Assembly (NCBI GenBank): GCA_963682055.1
Contig: OY821742.1
Location: forward strand, 21,451,635-21,515,634
DNA from: Primula veris
Lineage: Eukaryota; Streptophyta; Magnoliopsida; Ericales; Primulaceae
Direction: 5' to 3'
Length of the DNA stretch: 64,000 nt
Under the pieces are notes generated by a model. That model was not told the DNA's origin, made no database searches, and saw only the letters and a list, made by a program, of their open reading frames with translations. This document shows, piece after piece, positions 1 to 10,722 of the stretch; position 1 is the first letter of the stretch, and each line of letters opens with the position of its first letter. The translations under genes and the position numbers were made by a program.

Positions 1-104
1 TTTTAAATAAATTGTTATTGAACATATATTGGTAAAACAACGATATTTCTATTAAATATTATTAATATGATCATAGTTTTTTTTTAAATAACCATAAACA
101 ATCA

Positions 105-1245
105 TACACTTTTTTAATTGACTTAGACTGTTTTAAATACACTCAGACTGTTTTCAAAATGACTTATGTTGTTTCTAAAATGGACTAAAATGACTTATAT
201 TGTTTTTAAAATGATTTAAAATGACTCATACTATTTTTAAAATTGTTTAAAACTTACTCACTCCTTTTAAATTTACTCAAACTCTTTTTAAATTTATTCA
301 GACTCTTCTCAAATTTACCTAAACTATTTTTAAAATGACTTAATGCTGTTTTTAAAATGATGCATACTATTTTTAAAATGAGTTAAAACTTACTAACTCT
401 TTTTAAATTTACTAAAACTCTTTTTAAATTTATTCAGAATCTTTTCAAATTTACCTAGACTATTTTTAAAATGACTTAAATTAGTGAGACTGTTTTTAAA
501 ATGACTGATACTGTTTTTAAAATGACTTAAAATTACTTATACTATTTTTAAAATAACTCAAAATGACTCAAACTATTTGTAAAATGACTCAGTTTTTAAA
601 ATGACTTAAAATTAGTCAGATTATTTTTAAAATGACTTAAAATTAGTCAGATTTTTTTTTTTAAAATGACTTAAAATCGGTAAGTCTGTTTTTTAAATGA
701 CTTAAACTTAGTCAGGCTATTTTTAAAATGACTTAAAATCAGTCAGACTATTTTTCAAATAACTTAAATAACTCAGATTTTTTTTAAAATGACACAGACT
801 GTTTTTAAAGTAACAAAAACTATATTTAAAAGGACTTAAAATGACTCAGATTATTTTTAAAATAACTGAGACTATTTTTTAAAATTACTCATACTATTTT
901 TAAAATTACTCAGACTGTTTTTGAAATGATTTAAATAACTTATATTATTTTTTCCAATGACACATACTATTTTTAAAATTACTGAGACTATTTTTTAAAT
1001 GAGTTAAAATGACTAAGACTTTTTTTGAAATGACTTAAAATGACTCAGACGGTTTTTAAAATCACTTAAATAACTCAGACTATTTTTAAAATGATCCAGA
1101 CTGTTTTTAAATGACTTAAATAACTCAAACTGTTTTTTCAAATGATTCAGACTGTTTTTCAAATGATTATGACTGTTTTTAAAATAACTCTGACTGTTTT
1201 GAAAATATATTGGTCTGTTTTTAAAATAACTTAAAAGAACATTGA
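105..1245. repeat. degenerate AT-rich tandem repeat
   Basis: A short motif recurs dozens of times: a run such as TTTTTAAAATGAC, a variable TTAAAATGAC spacer, then CAGACT or similar. Copies are 15 to 45 bp apart and differ by substitutions and small indels, so this is an old, decayed minisatellite-like array. No open frame crosses it and no transposon ends are visible. Unit length was judged by eye. Confidence 0.7.
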
Positions 1246-1255
1246 CTATTTTTTA

Positions 1256-2099
1256 AAAGAAAAAAGGTGATTTTTTTTGCGTTTTTGGATATTTATGGGT
1301 TTTTTGTTTTTTTTTTCTTGTTTTTTTATTAATTTTTGGTATTTTCCTGATATTTTTTGTTTTATTTTTATATTTTTTACTTTTTACAACTTTTTCTGTG
1401 TAAATATAAATTTGTTTAAAAATTGATAATTATGATTAATTTTAGGATTGAATGTGTCGAAATTCCAATTATATAATGTATTATATTTAAATTTAAACTG
1501 AGGGACTAAATAAACAATTTCTAAACTACAGGGAGGACTGGCGCGAAGGCGCTGATCATGTGCATCGAGCACACGTGCGGTCTGCCAGCGTGTCTGTTTT
1601 CTATTAGTCGGAGTTCAAATGGACTGAAACTTAAATAGTTTTAGTTTGTTGGACTGATCCTTACTTTCTAAAAATGGTACAAATCCGAATTTTACCCGAA
1701 ATCAAATTAGAGACTTTTTTGCCATATCACTCATCAAGTATCTTGTTATATTTAACAACAATAAAAATAATGGATACTTTAACATATATAATGGGAATAA
1801 AAAATGCATTGTTAAAGCATTCACATCAGCTCTTTCATATTGCTTTTCTAATTTACATAATCAAACTCGTTATATTTAGTTTACAGATTTTCTATATATA
1901 CATTGTACACAACAGATTATTTTAAATACAAGTTTCTAATGTACAAATTCATACTCCAATAGTTATCTAAAATACAAATTTATGTTGCATCAGAAATAGA
2001 AATTTAAGTTATTAATTTATCAAAAATAATCTTATGACAAATCTTACAATTTTTTACTTGATGATATTAAGCATTGAGATAAATTTACTCCTCCGTTTA
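1256..2099. other. gene-free AT-rich DNA left of element A
   Basis: The stretch is T- and A-rich and holds only short chance frames. A more GC-rich patch at about 1500-1640 looks like the end of some dispersed repeat, but I see no partner for it in this window. Nothing here supports a gene. Confidence 0.5.
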
Positions 2100-2104
2100 G
2101 ATAC
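2100..2104. repeat. target-site duplication, left (GATAC)
   Basis: GATAC sits immediately before the 5' LTR and recurs immediately after the 3' LTR at 16113-16117. A 5-bp duplication is the normal product of LTR-retrotransposon integration, and it fixes both outer ends of element A. Confidence 0.9.
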
Positions 2105-2658
2105 TGATAGAATATAAAAATTAGACCCGAATGTATCTATTCTGATATAAATCGACCCACCCATCATAGAGGGATATCTAATGCTTAAATGGGCTATCTA
2201 AAGCCTTTCTTTGAGAATAAGATGGGATCTTCCTAAAAGCCCAAGCCCACTTAAATAGAGACCCATGTCTGAAAAAACTCACAAGATGGAGACATTTGTC
2301 AACATCCTAGGAGGCATACTTGCCTATAAATAGCCAAGTATCCCCCCCAAGACCAGGACCAAAAAACTTATCTAAAAAATATAGAGAGAAGGAGAGAAAA
2401 GATAAAAACTTGTCAGATCATATCACACCAATAGCCTAACCGAGCAAGATAGAAAATCGAGCATAAAAGAGAAGAGAAAGATCACATTCCGGATCGAACA
2501 GCGAATCCGAGCATAAATATAGTGATTCAGTTGTAGTTCGAACAAGGGCAATTGCCGAATAATAATAAAGATCAAGAGGTGTTAATCGTTTACTTTCAAT
2601 TCGTTATATAATATTGTTGAAAAGCCTAACATTACCGACCAAAGTTATGGCTTTGTCA
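2105..2658 (+). repeat. 5' LTR of element A
   Basis: The LTR starts TGATAG and ends TTTGTCA, and is near-identical to 15560-16112. A TATAAATAG box at 2325-2333 and an AATAAA signal at 2564-2569 give the expected promoter and polyadenylation layout. It is preceded by the GATAC duplication and followed two bases later by the primer binding site. Confidence 0.93.
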
Positions 2659-2660
2659 AA

Positions 2661-2678
2661 TGGCGCCGTCTCCGGGAA
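2661..2678 (+). promoter_or_regulatory. primer binding site (tRNA-Asp-like)
   Basis: TGGCGCCGTCTCCGGGAA lies 2 bp inside the 5' LTR. TGGCGCCG followed by a CCGGG block is the pattern of tRNA-Asp-primed plant Tat and Athila elements. The match is imperfect in the middle. Confidence 0.8.
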
Positions 2679-2738
2679 ACATCTAGTTCCCAACTAGCTT
2701 CGAAATCGAACACCAACGTTCTACCAGACGAGCAATAA

Positions 2739-5700
2739 ATGATGAACACCAACGAAGAAGCTCGCCCAGAAGAAGTAGGCACATCGACAAACCAGGAGAT
2801 CCCAATCCACAAAGACGTGTTAGCGTATCTCCTCAACATCAGAGACCGCTACAAAGCGCTTCGTGTCGAATCTCGACTCACCGTCTCAAATGTCCAAACA
2901 GAACAACAAACGGACCAGCCCCCTCAGGTCGACGGTCTCGTCGACGAAAACCCTACTGACACGGAGCTGGAACGAGCACCATCCGCGACTAGGCATGTGG
3001 GGACACTCTTGCCAGACAACCGCCACCCCAATAAGGCAGGGCCAAGCTCAAAGGCCCCTCAGCCAGCAGCCTCGGTCAACTCCAGTCCCCAACGAGTTCG
3101 TTTTCAAACAAACAAAACCAACCAGTACGGCCTGACCGACAACCCCATACTAGAACAGGTAGTCCCATATCCACCCCTCCCACCGCAGATAATTACGCCG
3201 TACACTGTGGAACTACCAACCCCAGTTCGACAAGACAGGACTACGGCCGCACTGGCACGGGCCGTAGAAAAACGAAATGCTCTGCTACAAGCCCAGCTAG
3301 GGGCATGCATGTCGGCCATGGTGGCGGTCGGCATCACGATACCACCGATCCCACCAACCAACACGCAAACCGACTCTCGACGTGAAGCGGAAGATTCCGC
3401 TTACTGAGCAGCGATGGCCGCAACGGGCCGACCTCAGGATATGAGGATACCAAAACAAGAAGAACCCGTCCCGAGGATAACCCCGACGGTCTACGGACAT
3501 CAAGACGCGCCTCTTATACCTAACCCCGACAAAGACCCAAACGACTGGAGGAACGACGAGCACAGGGTCATAGTCGGTTACTATCCACAACACCCCTACG
3601 GGGGATACGCCCCTCACTACCCGGCACCGGATGAAGCGTTCCAACAGGCTTGGGACGTATGCCAAGAGACTCCGTGTACCGATCAGATAACTCGGTACCG
3701 CAATCCTGCGGGGTTTGTCATCCCCGAATTCAGACTATATGATGGAAGGAGTTGTCCCATCGACCACCTCCGATATTACAAAACAAGGATGGAGTTGTGG
3801 AGTGACGACAGTGCACTGATGTGCAAATTTTTTAAAAACAGCTTGGGTCAGGAAGAATCGTGGTGGTATCATAATCTACCACGGGGATCCATACGAAGCT
3901 GGGCTGAGCTCCTCCATGTATATTCCACCCGATATGCTGCTTATAGGAAGAAGAAGGTTAACATTGAAACCCTTCTAAAAATGGCTATGTTGCCCAATGA
4001 GAGGCTCCAAGACTACTGCATACGCTTCATCGACGTGGCGAACCAGATCCCGCAGTACGCCAATAACATAGCCATCCAGAACTTCATCAATTCCATCCCC
4101 AGCGGCTATTGGGCGAGAAGGAAGTTCATCGGCAAGAATTTCCCAACCACCGACTCCCTTCTGGCTTATTGCACCCACCTTACCGACAAGAATGAAGAGA
4201 TGCGAGCCCTCAACCGGGCTCCGCCGAGAAGAGAGACGGTCCGGGAAGTGCAGGAGAACCGCAAGAGGGCCAAGAACAACCATGGGGAGCCAGTCCCCCA
4301 ACCCAAACGGGACAAGGGTCCCGAGGTTCAGCGAAGGGAATACAGACCCGTAGAGCCCGAGCCCAAGCCACTCCAAATCGCCTATCCAATGCCGCCCAAA
4401 CCACCTCAGCAAGGTCGTGGGCTAGAAAGGGAACGCCAGAGGCGTTATGAACCGGTCGAGTTGAAGTACACTTTCAACCTGTCTGCCGAAGATATCCTGA
4501 AGGATATTTGCAGAGAAACCTGGTACTCCCGACCCGAACCAATTCGTTCCTCCCCTGATTCCAGAGACACCAAGCTCTTCTGCGCCTATCATGAGGATCA
4601 CGGCCATATCACCGAGCATTGCCGACACTTGCGGTGGAAGATGAACGCGTGGGGAGACGCGGGATTCCTCAACAAATTCATCAAAGGCGCTAGAGACAAA
4701 GGTAAGCAGCTAGTCATCGAGGGAACGGACAACCGACAAGGCAAGACGATCCATGTGGTCCACTTGTCAAGACCCAAAAGCACCGGGGGGGATCGATCCC
4801 AACAACGGCAGTTGGCTCACTTTGGGCAAGTAGCTAAAGCTTCGCAGGCGTCGACCTCAAAGCGACAATGCATGTCGCAGCGACACCCGCCCATTTCTTT
4901 CTCAGACCTTGACGAAGAAGGGGTAATATACCCCCACAGGGACGGCATTAAGCTCCGCGTCCAGATTGGTATCGATACGGTCAGCAGAGTGCTTGTCGAC
5001 CAAAGAGCCTCTTGTGATATCATGTACAAAGAGCTCTTTGACAAGATGGAGCTCAAATTGCAAGATCTACAGCCCACTGACGTCACACTAATCGGGTTCA
5101 TCTCTGAGACGACTAAGCCGTTAGGAAAGATCGTCCTAAAGGTTACCACGGGATCCGTATCTGTTCCCGTGGAGTTCTTGGTGGTCAATGATAATTCCGG
5201 CCACAATGCGATCTTGGGCCGACCGTGGCTTCATGCTATGCGGGCGATACCTTCCACGTACCACCAGAAGGTGAAATACCCTAATGCCAAGGGAGAGATC
5301 AAGACAGCCCGGGGATGTCAGGAGGACTGAAGACGCTGTGAAGACATCACCGCCACATTGAAAAGACAACTTGTAGTTGTCGAACAGCCCACGAGCGCAG
5401 GGGAGCTGATTAACCAAATAGCACGAGCTGAGAGGGTTGTTGAAGAACAAGTCGGACAAACACTCCGGAAGGTGTATATTCCGGATACGGATGAGGAGCA
5501 CTACTTCCTCATCGGAGATAGCCTTCCTAAAAAGGAATTCAAGGTAGGAGAACTGGTGTTGAGGCGAGTAACAGTATACATCAGAAACGAGATACATGGC
5601 AAGATGGGCCCCACTTGGAAAGGCCCATACGAAATCGTCAAAAGAACAAGCCAGGCGACTTACAAGATCAAAAGCGTACTGTTCGAAAACAGCCGAGGAG

Positions 5701-5747
5701 AAAAGAATTCTTGGAACGTGATGAATCTTAAGAAGTACTTCATATGA
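2739..5747 (+). pseudogene. gag-protease fused in frame to integrase C-terminus (deleted polyprotein)
   Basis: One reading frame of 1003 codons, broken only by two TGA stops (3405-3407 and 5328-5330). The first 222 codons are Pro/Gln-rich. Next comes a gag core (about 3830-4180, Trp/Tyr-rich), a Cys/His cluster resembling a zinc finger (about 4580-4640) and a retroviral-type aspartic protease (about 4930-5290). The protease active site reads D-Q-R-A-S at 4998-5012, where element 2 has D-Q-G-A-S, so the conserved Gly is lost and the enzyme is probably inactive. At 5535-5540 the frame jumps to the integrase tail. Relative to element 2 (about 55056 to 57996) 980 codons are missing, in frame, at a shared GAAT. 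The second stop is a Ser codon (TCA) in element 2. A gag protein could still be made from the upstream part; I infer loss of all catalytic pol functions. Confidence 0.85.
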
Positions 5748-5830
5748 ACGGGCTTCCATTACAGGTCACAGCGTACATCTACTTTGTCATAACATTATTT
5801 TTGAATTCAGAAGATATTTTGCTATTATCA

Positions 5831-6303
5831 AGGATCAGGAATAATGAAAGTCCCCCAACGTAACCGGGGGCATAAGAAATTCCTAAACAACATGTATCTT
5901 ACTGCCCAGGAATACTAAGTCCCCCAACGTAACCGGGGGCATGAGAAATCCCAAAATGGCATGTAGCACTATTGCCTCGGAATAATGAAATTCCCCCAAC
6001 GTAACCGGGGGTATGAGAAATCCCAAAATGGCATGTAGCACTATTGCCTAGGAATAATGAAAGTCCCCCAACGTAACCGGAGGCATAAGAAATTCCTAAA
6101 CAGTATGTATCTTATTGCCCAGGAATACTAAGTCCCCCAACGTAACCGGGGGCATGAGAAATCCCAAAATGGCATGTAGCACTATTGCCTAGGAATAATG
6201 AAAGTCCCCCAACGTAACCGGGGGCATAAGAAATTCCTAAACGGCATGTATCTTATTGCCTAGGAATGCTGAAAGTCCCCCAACGTAACCGGGGGCATAT
6301 GAA
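5831..6303 (+). repeat. tandem repeat of about 70 bp with a built-in hairpin
   Basis: Seven units, each containing CCCCCAACGTAACCGGGGG or a one-base variant, followed by a segment that alternates between two versions (one with CATGTATCTTA, one with CATGTAGCACTA). CCCCC and GGGGG can pair in every unit. The array lies just after the polyprotein end, where elements 2 and 3 also have arrays. Their sequence differs, but both share a GAAT-CCTAGG-type segment with this one. Confidence 0.85.
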
Positions 6304-6381
6304 ATAATAGCTCAGTCCTACTTATGCAGGTACCAACTCTATCAAGGAAAAAGGGGGAAACAAGGGAAAATAATTGCTAAA

Positions 6382-6650
6382 GCTCACTTTACAGAAGCAA
6401 TAAAATATCAAACGAAGAAATCAGCAAGGAAAGTCAATCCAATCAATGGAATATCAATACGACAATGAGAAGATCCAAACACAAGAATAAAGAAATGAAA
6501 CAAATAGTCCTCGCTCACTTTACAGAAGCAATAAAATATCAAACGAAGAAATCAGCGAGGAAAGTCAATCCAATCAATGGAATATCAATACGACAATGAG
6601 AAGATCCGAACACAAGAATAAAGAAATGAAACAAATAGTCCTCACCCACA
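6382..6650 (+). repeat. direct duplication of about 131 bp
   Basis: The block starting GCTCACTTTACAGAAGC at 6382 recurs at 6513 almost unchanged, and a third, partial start is seen near 6644. It lies in the 3' flank of the antisense gene at 6693-7328. A similar duplication is present in element 2 at about 59670-59838. Confidence 0.75.
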
Positions 6651-6692
6651 TTACGGAGGCAACAAGGTACAACCAACAATAAAGAAATTGAT

Positions 6693-7328
6693 TTAAGAAC
6701 TACTACTACATGAGGAGCACGACGGCAATAGACCGAGCTTGACCTCTTCGTCATCTGTCGACGTATCCCCATCGGTCTCCTCACCATCAAAACGCTCCTC
6801 AGAGATGAGGGCGTCAAAGTTGGTCGTATGAGCACCAACGCAGGACAGCGTCTTAAGCCGTGCGGAGAACTCGGCTCCTTTAGCGATCTCGTGAGCATCC
6901 GAGGCCGCTTTACGGCGAGCATCATCGAAGGGAAGCTTACGAATCTCGATCATAGCCGCATAAGCATCATATCTAGATCCAGACAGACGGAAATACTTCA
7001 CTAGCATATTGGCTTTGGTAACCAATGATTTTAGCTTACCGAGGTATTTTTCCTTCACACGCCAATATCGATCTAGACGACGCTCCTGAACCTTAACAAC
7101 ATGCTCGGCACGACGAACATACTCACGGAAAGAGGACGCCTGGGTCTTCAACTTGGCCCTAAGTCGGGCACATCGATCGAGCAACTCGACGTTTTTGCTC
7201 ATTAAAACAATGTAAGGCCAATTGGCATGCCCTCCACTAGCCGCACCAGACAAGACCTCGTCCCGGGAAGCACCGATAGGCCCTAGCCCCGGACTAACTG
7301 GGCATGGAGAACCAGCCTGGTGCGACAT
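6693..7328 (-). CDS. antisense cargo gene: 211-aa coiled-coil protein with acidic, Ser-rich tail
   Basis: An intact frame, opposite in strand to the retrotransposon. The middle (about residues 45-130) is rich in Arg, Lys, Leu and Glu in heptad-like spacing and probably forms a coiled coil. The C-terminus is acidic and ends in a Ser/Cys run (SCSSCSSSS). A homologue at 61155-61793 in element 3 aligns end to end with about 43 differences and one single-residue indel by eye (about 80% identity). The start ATG and the last 15 residues are nearly identical. Upstream of the ATG both copies have a long T/C-rich tract ending in TATAG, like a splice acceptor, so the mRNA may have a 5' untranslated exon elsewhere. 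Function unknown; I recognise no family. Confidence 0.72.
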   Translation of the reverse strand: MSHQAGSPCPVSPGLGPIGASRDEVLSGAASGGHANWPYIVLMSKNVELLDRCARLRAKLKTQASSFREYVRRAEHVVKVQERRLDRYWRVKEKYLGKLKSLVTKANMLVKYFRLSGSRYDAYAAMIEIRKLPFDDARRKAASDAHEIAKGAEFSARLKTLSCVGAHTTNFDALISEERFDGEETDGDTSTDDEEVKLGLLPSCSSCSSSS

Positions 7329-7476
7329 AGTGGCATGTGCCTATATATATAAAAAAAAAGGGGAAAGAAAGGAAGAAATGAATATTCATCAGAAAATAAA
7401 GAAAAGACAGGGAAGAAGAAAAACGAAGATTTTTATACAAGATACAAGTACAATGACAAAACAGGCTACTCAATCA

Positions 7477-8121
7477 TTAATCCGATAACCCGTCAACAGA
7501 CACTGAGGTTTCGACGGCATCAGCGAAATGAATATCTCGCAGCGAGACAATTTGCGTCCCCAAACACTCCCGCACGACTACATCCACTCGGTTCAAGGCA
7601 GACGTGGTCTCAGTTACCCCAGCCATCGCATCAACCATGCGTTCTGCCCGGGCAACACCACGCATGCCTTTTACATGCTCGAGCACCTCTAATGCGCGAC
7701 TTCGGGCCCAATACGCTTTGGCAAAGGATAGCAACAGGTCCGCGTCCTCAAAAACGGCCCCCTAGAACCAAGTTCAAGCTCGTCACCCGGCCTCGGGAAT
7801 CATCACGAGAACACCGAAGCGCGCTAAGAAGCTCTTTAGCCTTTCCCTTATTTGCCGTATAATGGGCGGTCTTCTTGCTGAACTTCTCCCCCAAGTCACG
7901 TAATCGAATCGACAAGTTTGCAATATGAATATTCAGACACTCGATTTCACGGCGAGCAGAATTCAGTTCAGAAGTCAGGGACGCTTTAGATCTTTCAAGA
8001 CCATCTATAACATCGCCTACATTATGACTAGGCGAGGTCCAGACCACCCTGGCAAGGGGATCGACAGGAACCTGACAAGATTTTGTTTTCACACCCTTCA
8101 AAAGGCGACGACCCACAAACG
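7477..8121 (-). pseudogene. antisense cargo gene: coiled-coil protein, one frameshift
   Basis: Two overlapping reading frames (8116-7748 and about 7770-7477) read as one protein of roughly 210 residues if a single-base shift in a G-run near 7765 is allowed. The N-terminal part is basic. The central part (about 7830-7990) has a Leu/Ile heptad pattern. The C-terminal part is Ala/Val-rich. No in-frame ATG is obvious at the start. Instead CTTCCCTAG at about 8122-8130 on the minus strand resembles a splice acceptor directly before the frame. It could be a 3' exon group of the neighbouring gene at 8289-10722, but that gene has its own stop. I do not recognise a family. Confidence 0.5.
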
Positions 8122-8288
8122 AGGAAATTAACTAGGGAAGCCAAACAGAAAGACAACAGAACACATATATTATCACTTCCCAAAAGAATCGGTCTAGTTA
8201 CAAAAGAGGCCCATAACTCGGGTACCAAAAGACCCTACGCACAAAAAAAATAACAGCAAAAATACAAGTAAAATGATCAAGGCTCCAC

Positions 8289-10722
8289 CTAAGGGGATGC
8301 GGGTGGGGGAGTCACATCAGTAGCAGGCCGAGGAGTGGACGGGGCCGAAACGAAATGGGGAAGGAGCACTGTCGAAGTCGTCTGCCCTGGCAGCCGGGGG
8401 AGCTCCTCGCCCCGAAGATTTGCCCAATCTAAGGGTTTCGGCGGTGCACCTTGGGGACAGGGGTACACCAATTCCGACCACGCCCGATCCGACACGGGAG
8501 CCTTCGCGAAATTGAGAGCGCGAACATGAGCGCAAAAGACAGAAAAGTTAGCCATCATTGCTAACTTTGCCCGTTCATCTACTTGCGCTACTTTCAGAGC
8601 CGCAACCTCTGATGTTCCGGCCTCCACGTCCTCCGCCATGAGCAAGTTATCGACCTCCAGTAGGTCATATTTTTCGACCAACTGCTCTTTCTCGGCCCCC
8701 AACCTCTCGACCTGCTCGGCCATTATTCTACTTTCGGCCAGCAGCTTCTCATTCTCCGCCTCTAGCTCGGAGACCCACTTCACTTTCTGCGCTTTATCCT
8801 CGGCCATTGCTTCGTTTTCGGCCTTCAGCTCTTCTTTCTCAGCCTCTAGTGCTGATAGCTGATCCCTTAACACCGCGATATCCACGAAAACCTGTATTTA
8901 GAAACATCAGACACCAGCCAAAAGAAGAGCATCACGACCTATATAATAAAATGTGTACACAACATACCTGAAGCACATCGGCGCTGGCCTTCTCTATAAC
9001 CGACTTTACAGGTAGAGCAGCTATTTTCTCTGCATCCTTAACAACGAGGGGCTTAAGAGCAGTATACCCCATCCTCAAGACTCGGGTTTGCTCCAACAAT
9101 TCACCCCCACAACGAGCAATGTAGTGGGTCATTGCAGCCCCGTCCATCGACACCTTTTCAGGACCCTCGGGAACCTCCTCCTCACCACCAATCACAACCC
9201 CCACGGCAGTCTCCTTGCCGGCTTCCACTTCCACTCCTTCCCTCACCTCCTCTGAAGGACCGGTCTCAGGGGCCCTACGCTCGATCACCTCCACAGTACG
9301 GATCGGCGAGCAAACAGGCAGATCTATCGGGACCTCGGTATGAGGAGGCGAGATGACAGGCAGGGTCATCGTCTCCTCGCCCATGTTCACCAAGAGGTTC
9401 ATGTGACTGAATACGTCATCAATCGACCCCTGAAACACAATAATACCCATAGACCGGGCAAGAGCAAGGGTAACCAATGGAGAAGTCAATAACTGAAACA
9501 AGATAACATATAAAGCAAGGGACATGGGAGTTCAAAGACGACTATTCACACAAACAAGCATACACGTACTTCACCATGCGCAGTAGCCTCCTCGGTAGTA
9601 CCAGCATCCGCAACCTCTTCATTCACCGAGGTCTCTGACCCCTTCGCCTTCTTCAAGGTCCCAACAGCATCATCTGATGCTCGGCGTTTAGGACGAGCAA
9701 GCTTTTTCCCTCCCCGAGAGGTGCTTCTCGCCCTGACAATTTTGAGGAAGTCCTCCTCAGTCTCCTTGGGAATCTCGGGCGCAGGATTGCCCTTGGTCAC
9801 AGGCCCCGCCGAATAACCTAAGAGCATGGGAGCAGTGCGGCTCACTGGATCCTTCGCCGGTCCCGGCCCCTACCAATTCCATAGAGCCAAGAGAGCTTCG
9901 ACATTGGGAGCACCTAGGTCGGGACTATCCGGAGCCGTCGTAGTAGGTCCGGGAATCTGGTGTCCGGGGCAACCCCATTCTCCGGAAGCAATCACAATGC
10001 CAAGATTATGCTCCTTATTCGTATCAGGGAGACCGAGGACAAGCCGCGAGAATAAGCGCAATGTCTTCAGATACGAGCTCCGACGCTCAAAACTCAAACT
10101 GTATACCCCGAACACATCTTTTAGTTCGATTTTTATCCCAGACAACTCCGACAACCTCTAGATACCGATCAAAGTACGGTAACCATTCAGAGCCAGTTGG
10201 GCCGGCGCTATCTGGACGGCCTCAAAAAACGAGGCCACCCATTCGGTGAACGGAAGTCTAAGACCCCCGGTAAAGAACGCCGAGGAACGTACGGCCACCT
10301 CACCAGCCGGAACAAATCCCATAACCTCCTCATCGGAGACAGGCAGCCGAATGCGTATGTTGTCAGGTATCCCGGCGAGCTTCTTAAATTTCTCTTCCAC
10401 AAATGGGCCAACTTGGGCCGGGCAATGGGTCAGAATGTCCTATCCAAACATCATAAACACTTTATCAGACACAATCCGCCTAACCTAGATAGACAAATTA
10501 AGAGCCACCCCCAATTCACTGGAAACCCTAAGATTTCAACCAACCCAACAAAAATCCTATACAGCAAGAAAAACCAATAATCAACAACCAAGATATACAT
10601 ACACAAGTACACAAAAACATCTCTCAAACCCACATACATAACAGCAACAACCAATCAAATACATGCCCTAAGCGCAACCATATACGGAATACCAAGCAAA
10701 ATACGAAAACACTTACAGTCAT
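8289..10722 (-). pseudogene. antisense four-exon gene, Transposase_28-like ('putative gypsy type transposon') protein with long coiled coil
   Basis: Exons 10722-10717 (ATG ACT, then GTAAGT), 10439-9570 (then GTACGT), 9429-8968 (then GTATGT) and 8891-8289. The acceptors end TGGATAG, GTTTCAG and AATACAG. All junctions are phase 0 and together give 647 codons in one frame. Two TAG codons interrupt exon 2 (10160-10158 and 9872-9870); one replaces what reads as a Trp position. Exon 2 begins with a region containing GGLRLPFTEW and IAPAQLALNGYRTLIG. This matches my memory of the plant family that Pfam calls Transposase_28, which is found in or near gypsy elements. It is followed by a basic, NLS-like stretch (KKLARPKRR). 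Exon 3 is acidic and Pro-rich. Exon 4 starts with about 95 residues of Leu/Glu coiled coil and ends Pro-rich. The role of this family is unknown to me. The stops imply decay or readthrough. The splice model is inferred, not observed. Confidence 0.72.

Noticed and set aside
1674..1925. Short frame of 83 codons with hydrophobic residues
   Set aside because: AT-rich composition, no homology that I recognise, and no supporting signals; likely chance.
2739..3407. Separate ORF upstream of gag, as in Ogre elements
   Set aside because: It is in the same frame as gag and is divided from it by a single TGA, so it is simpler to treat it as the N-terminal part of gag.
5831..6303. CRISPR array
   Set aside because: Repeats are head-to-tail without unique spacers and lie inside a plant retrotransposon.
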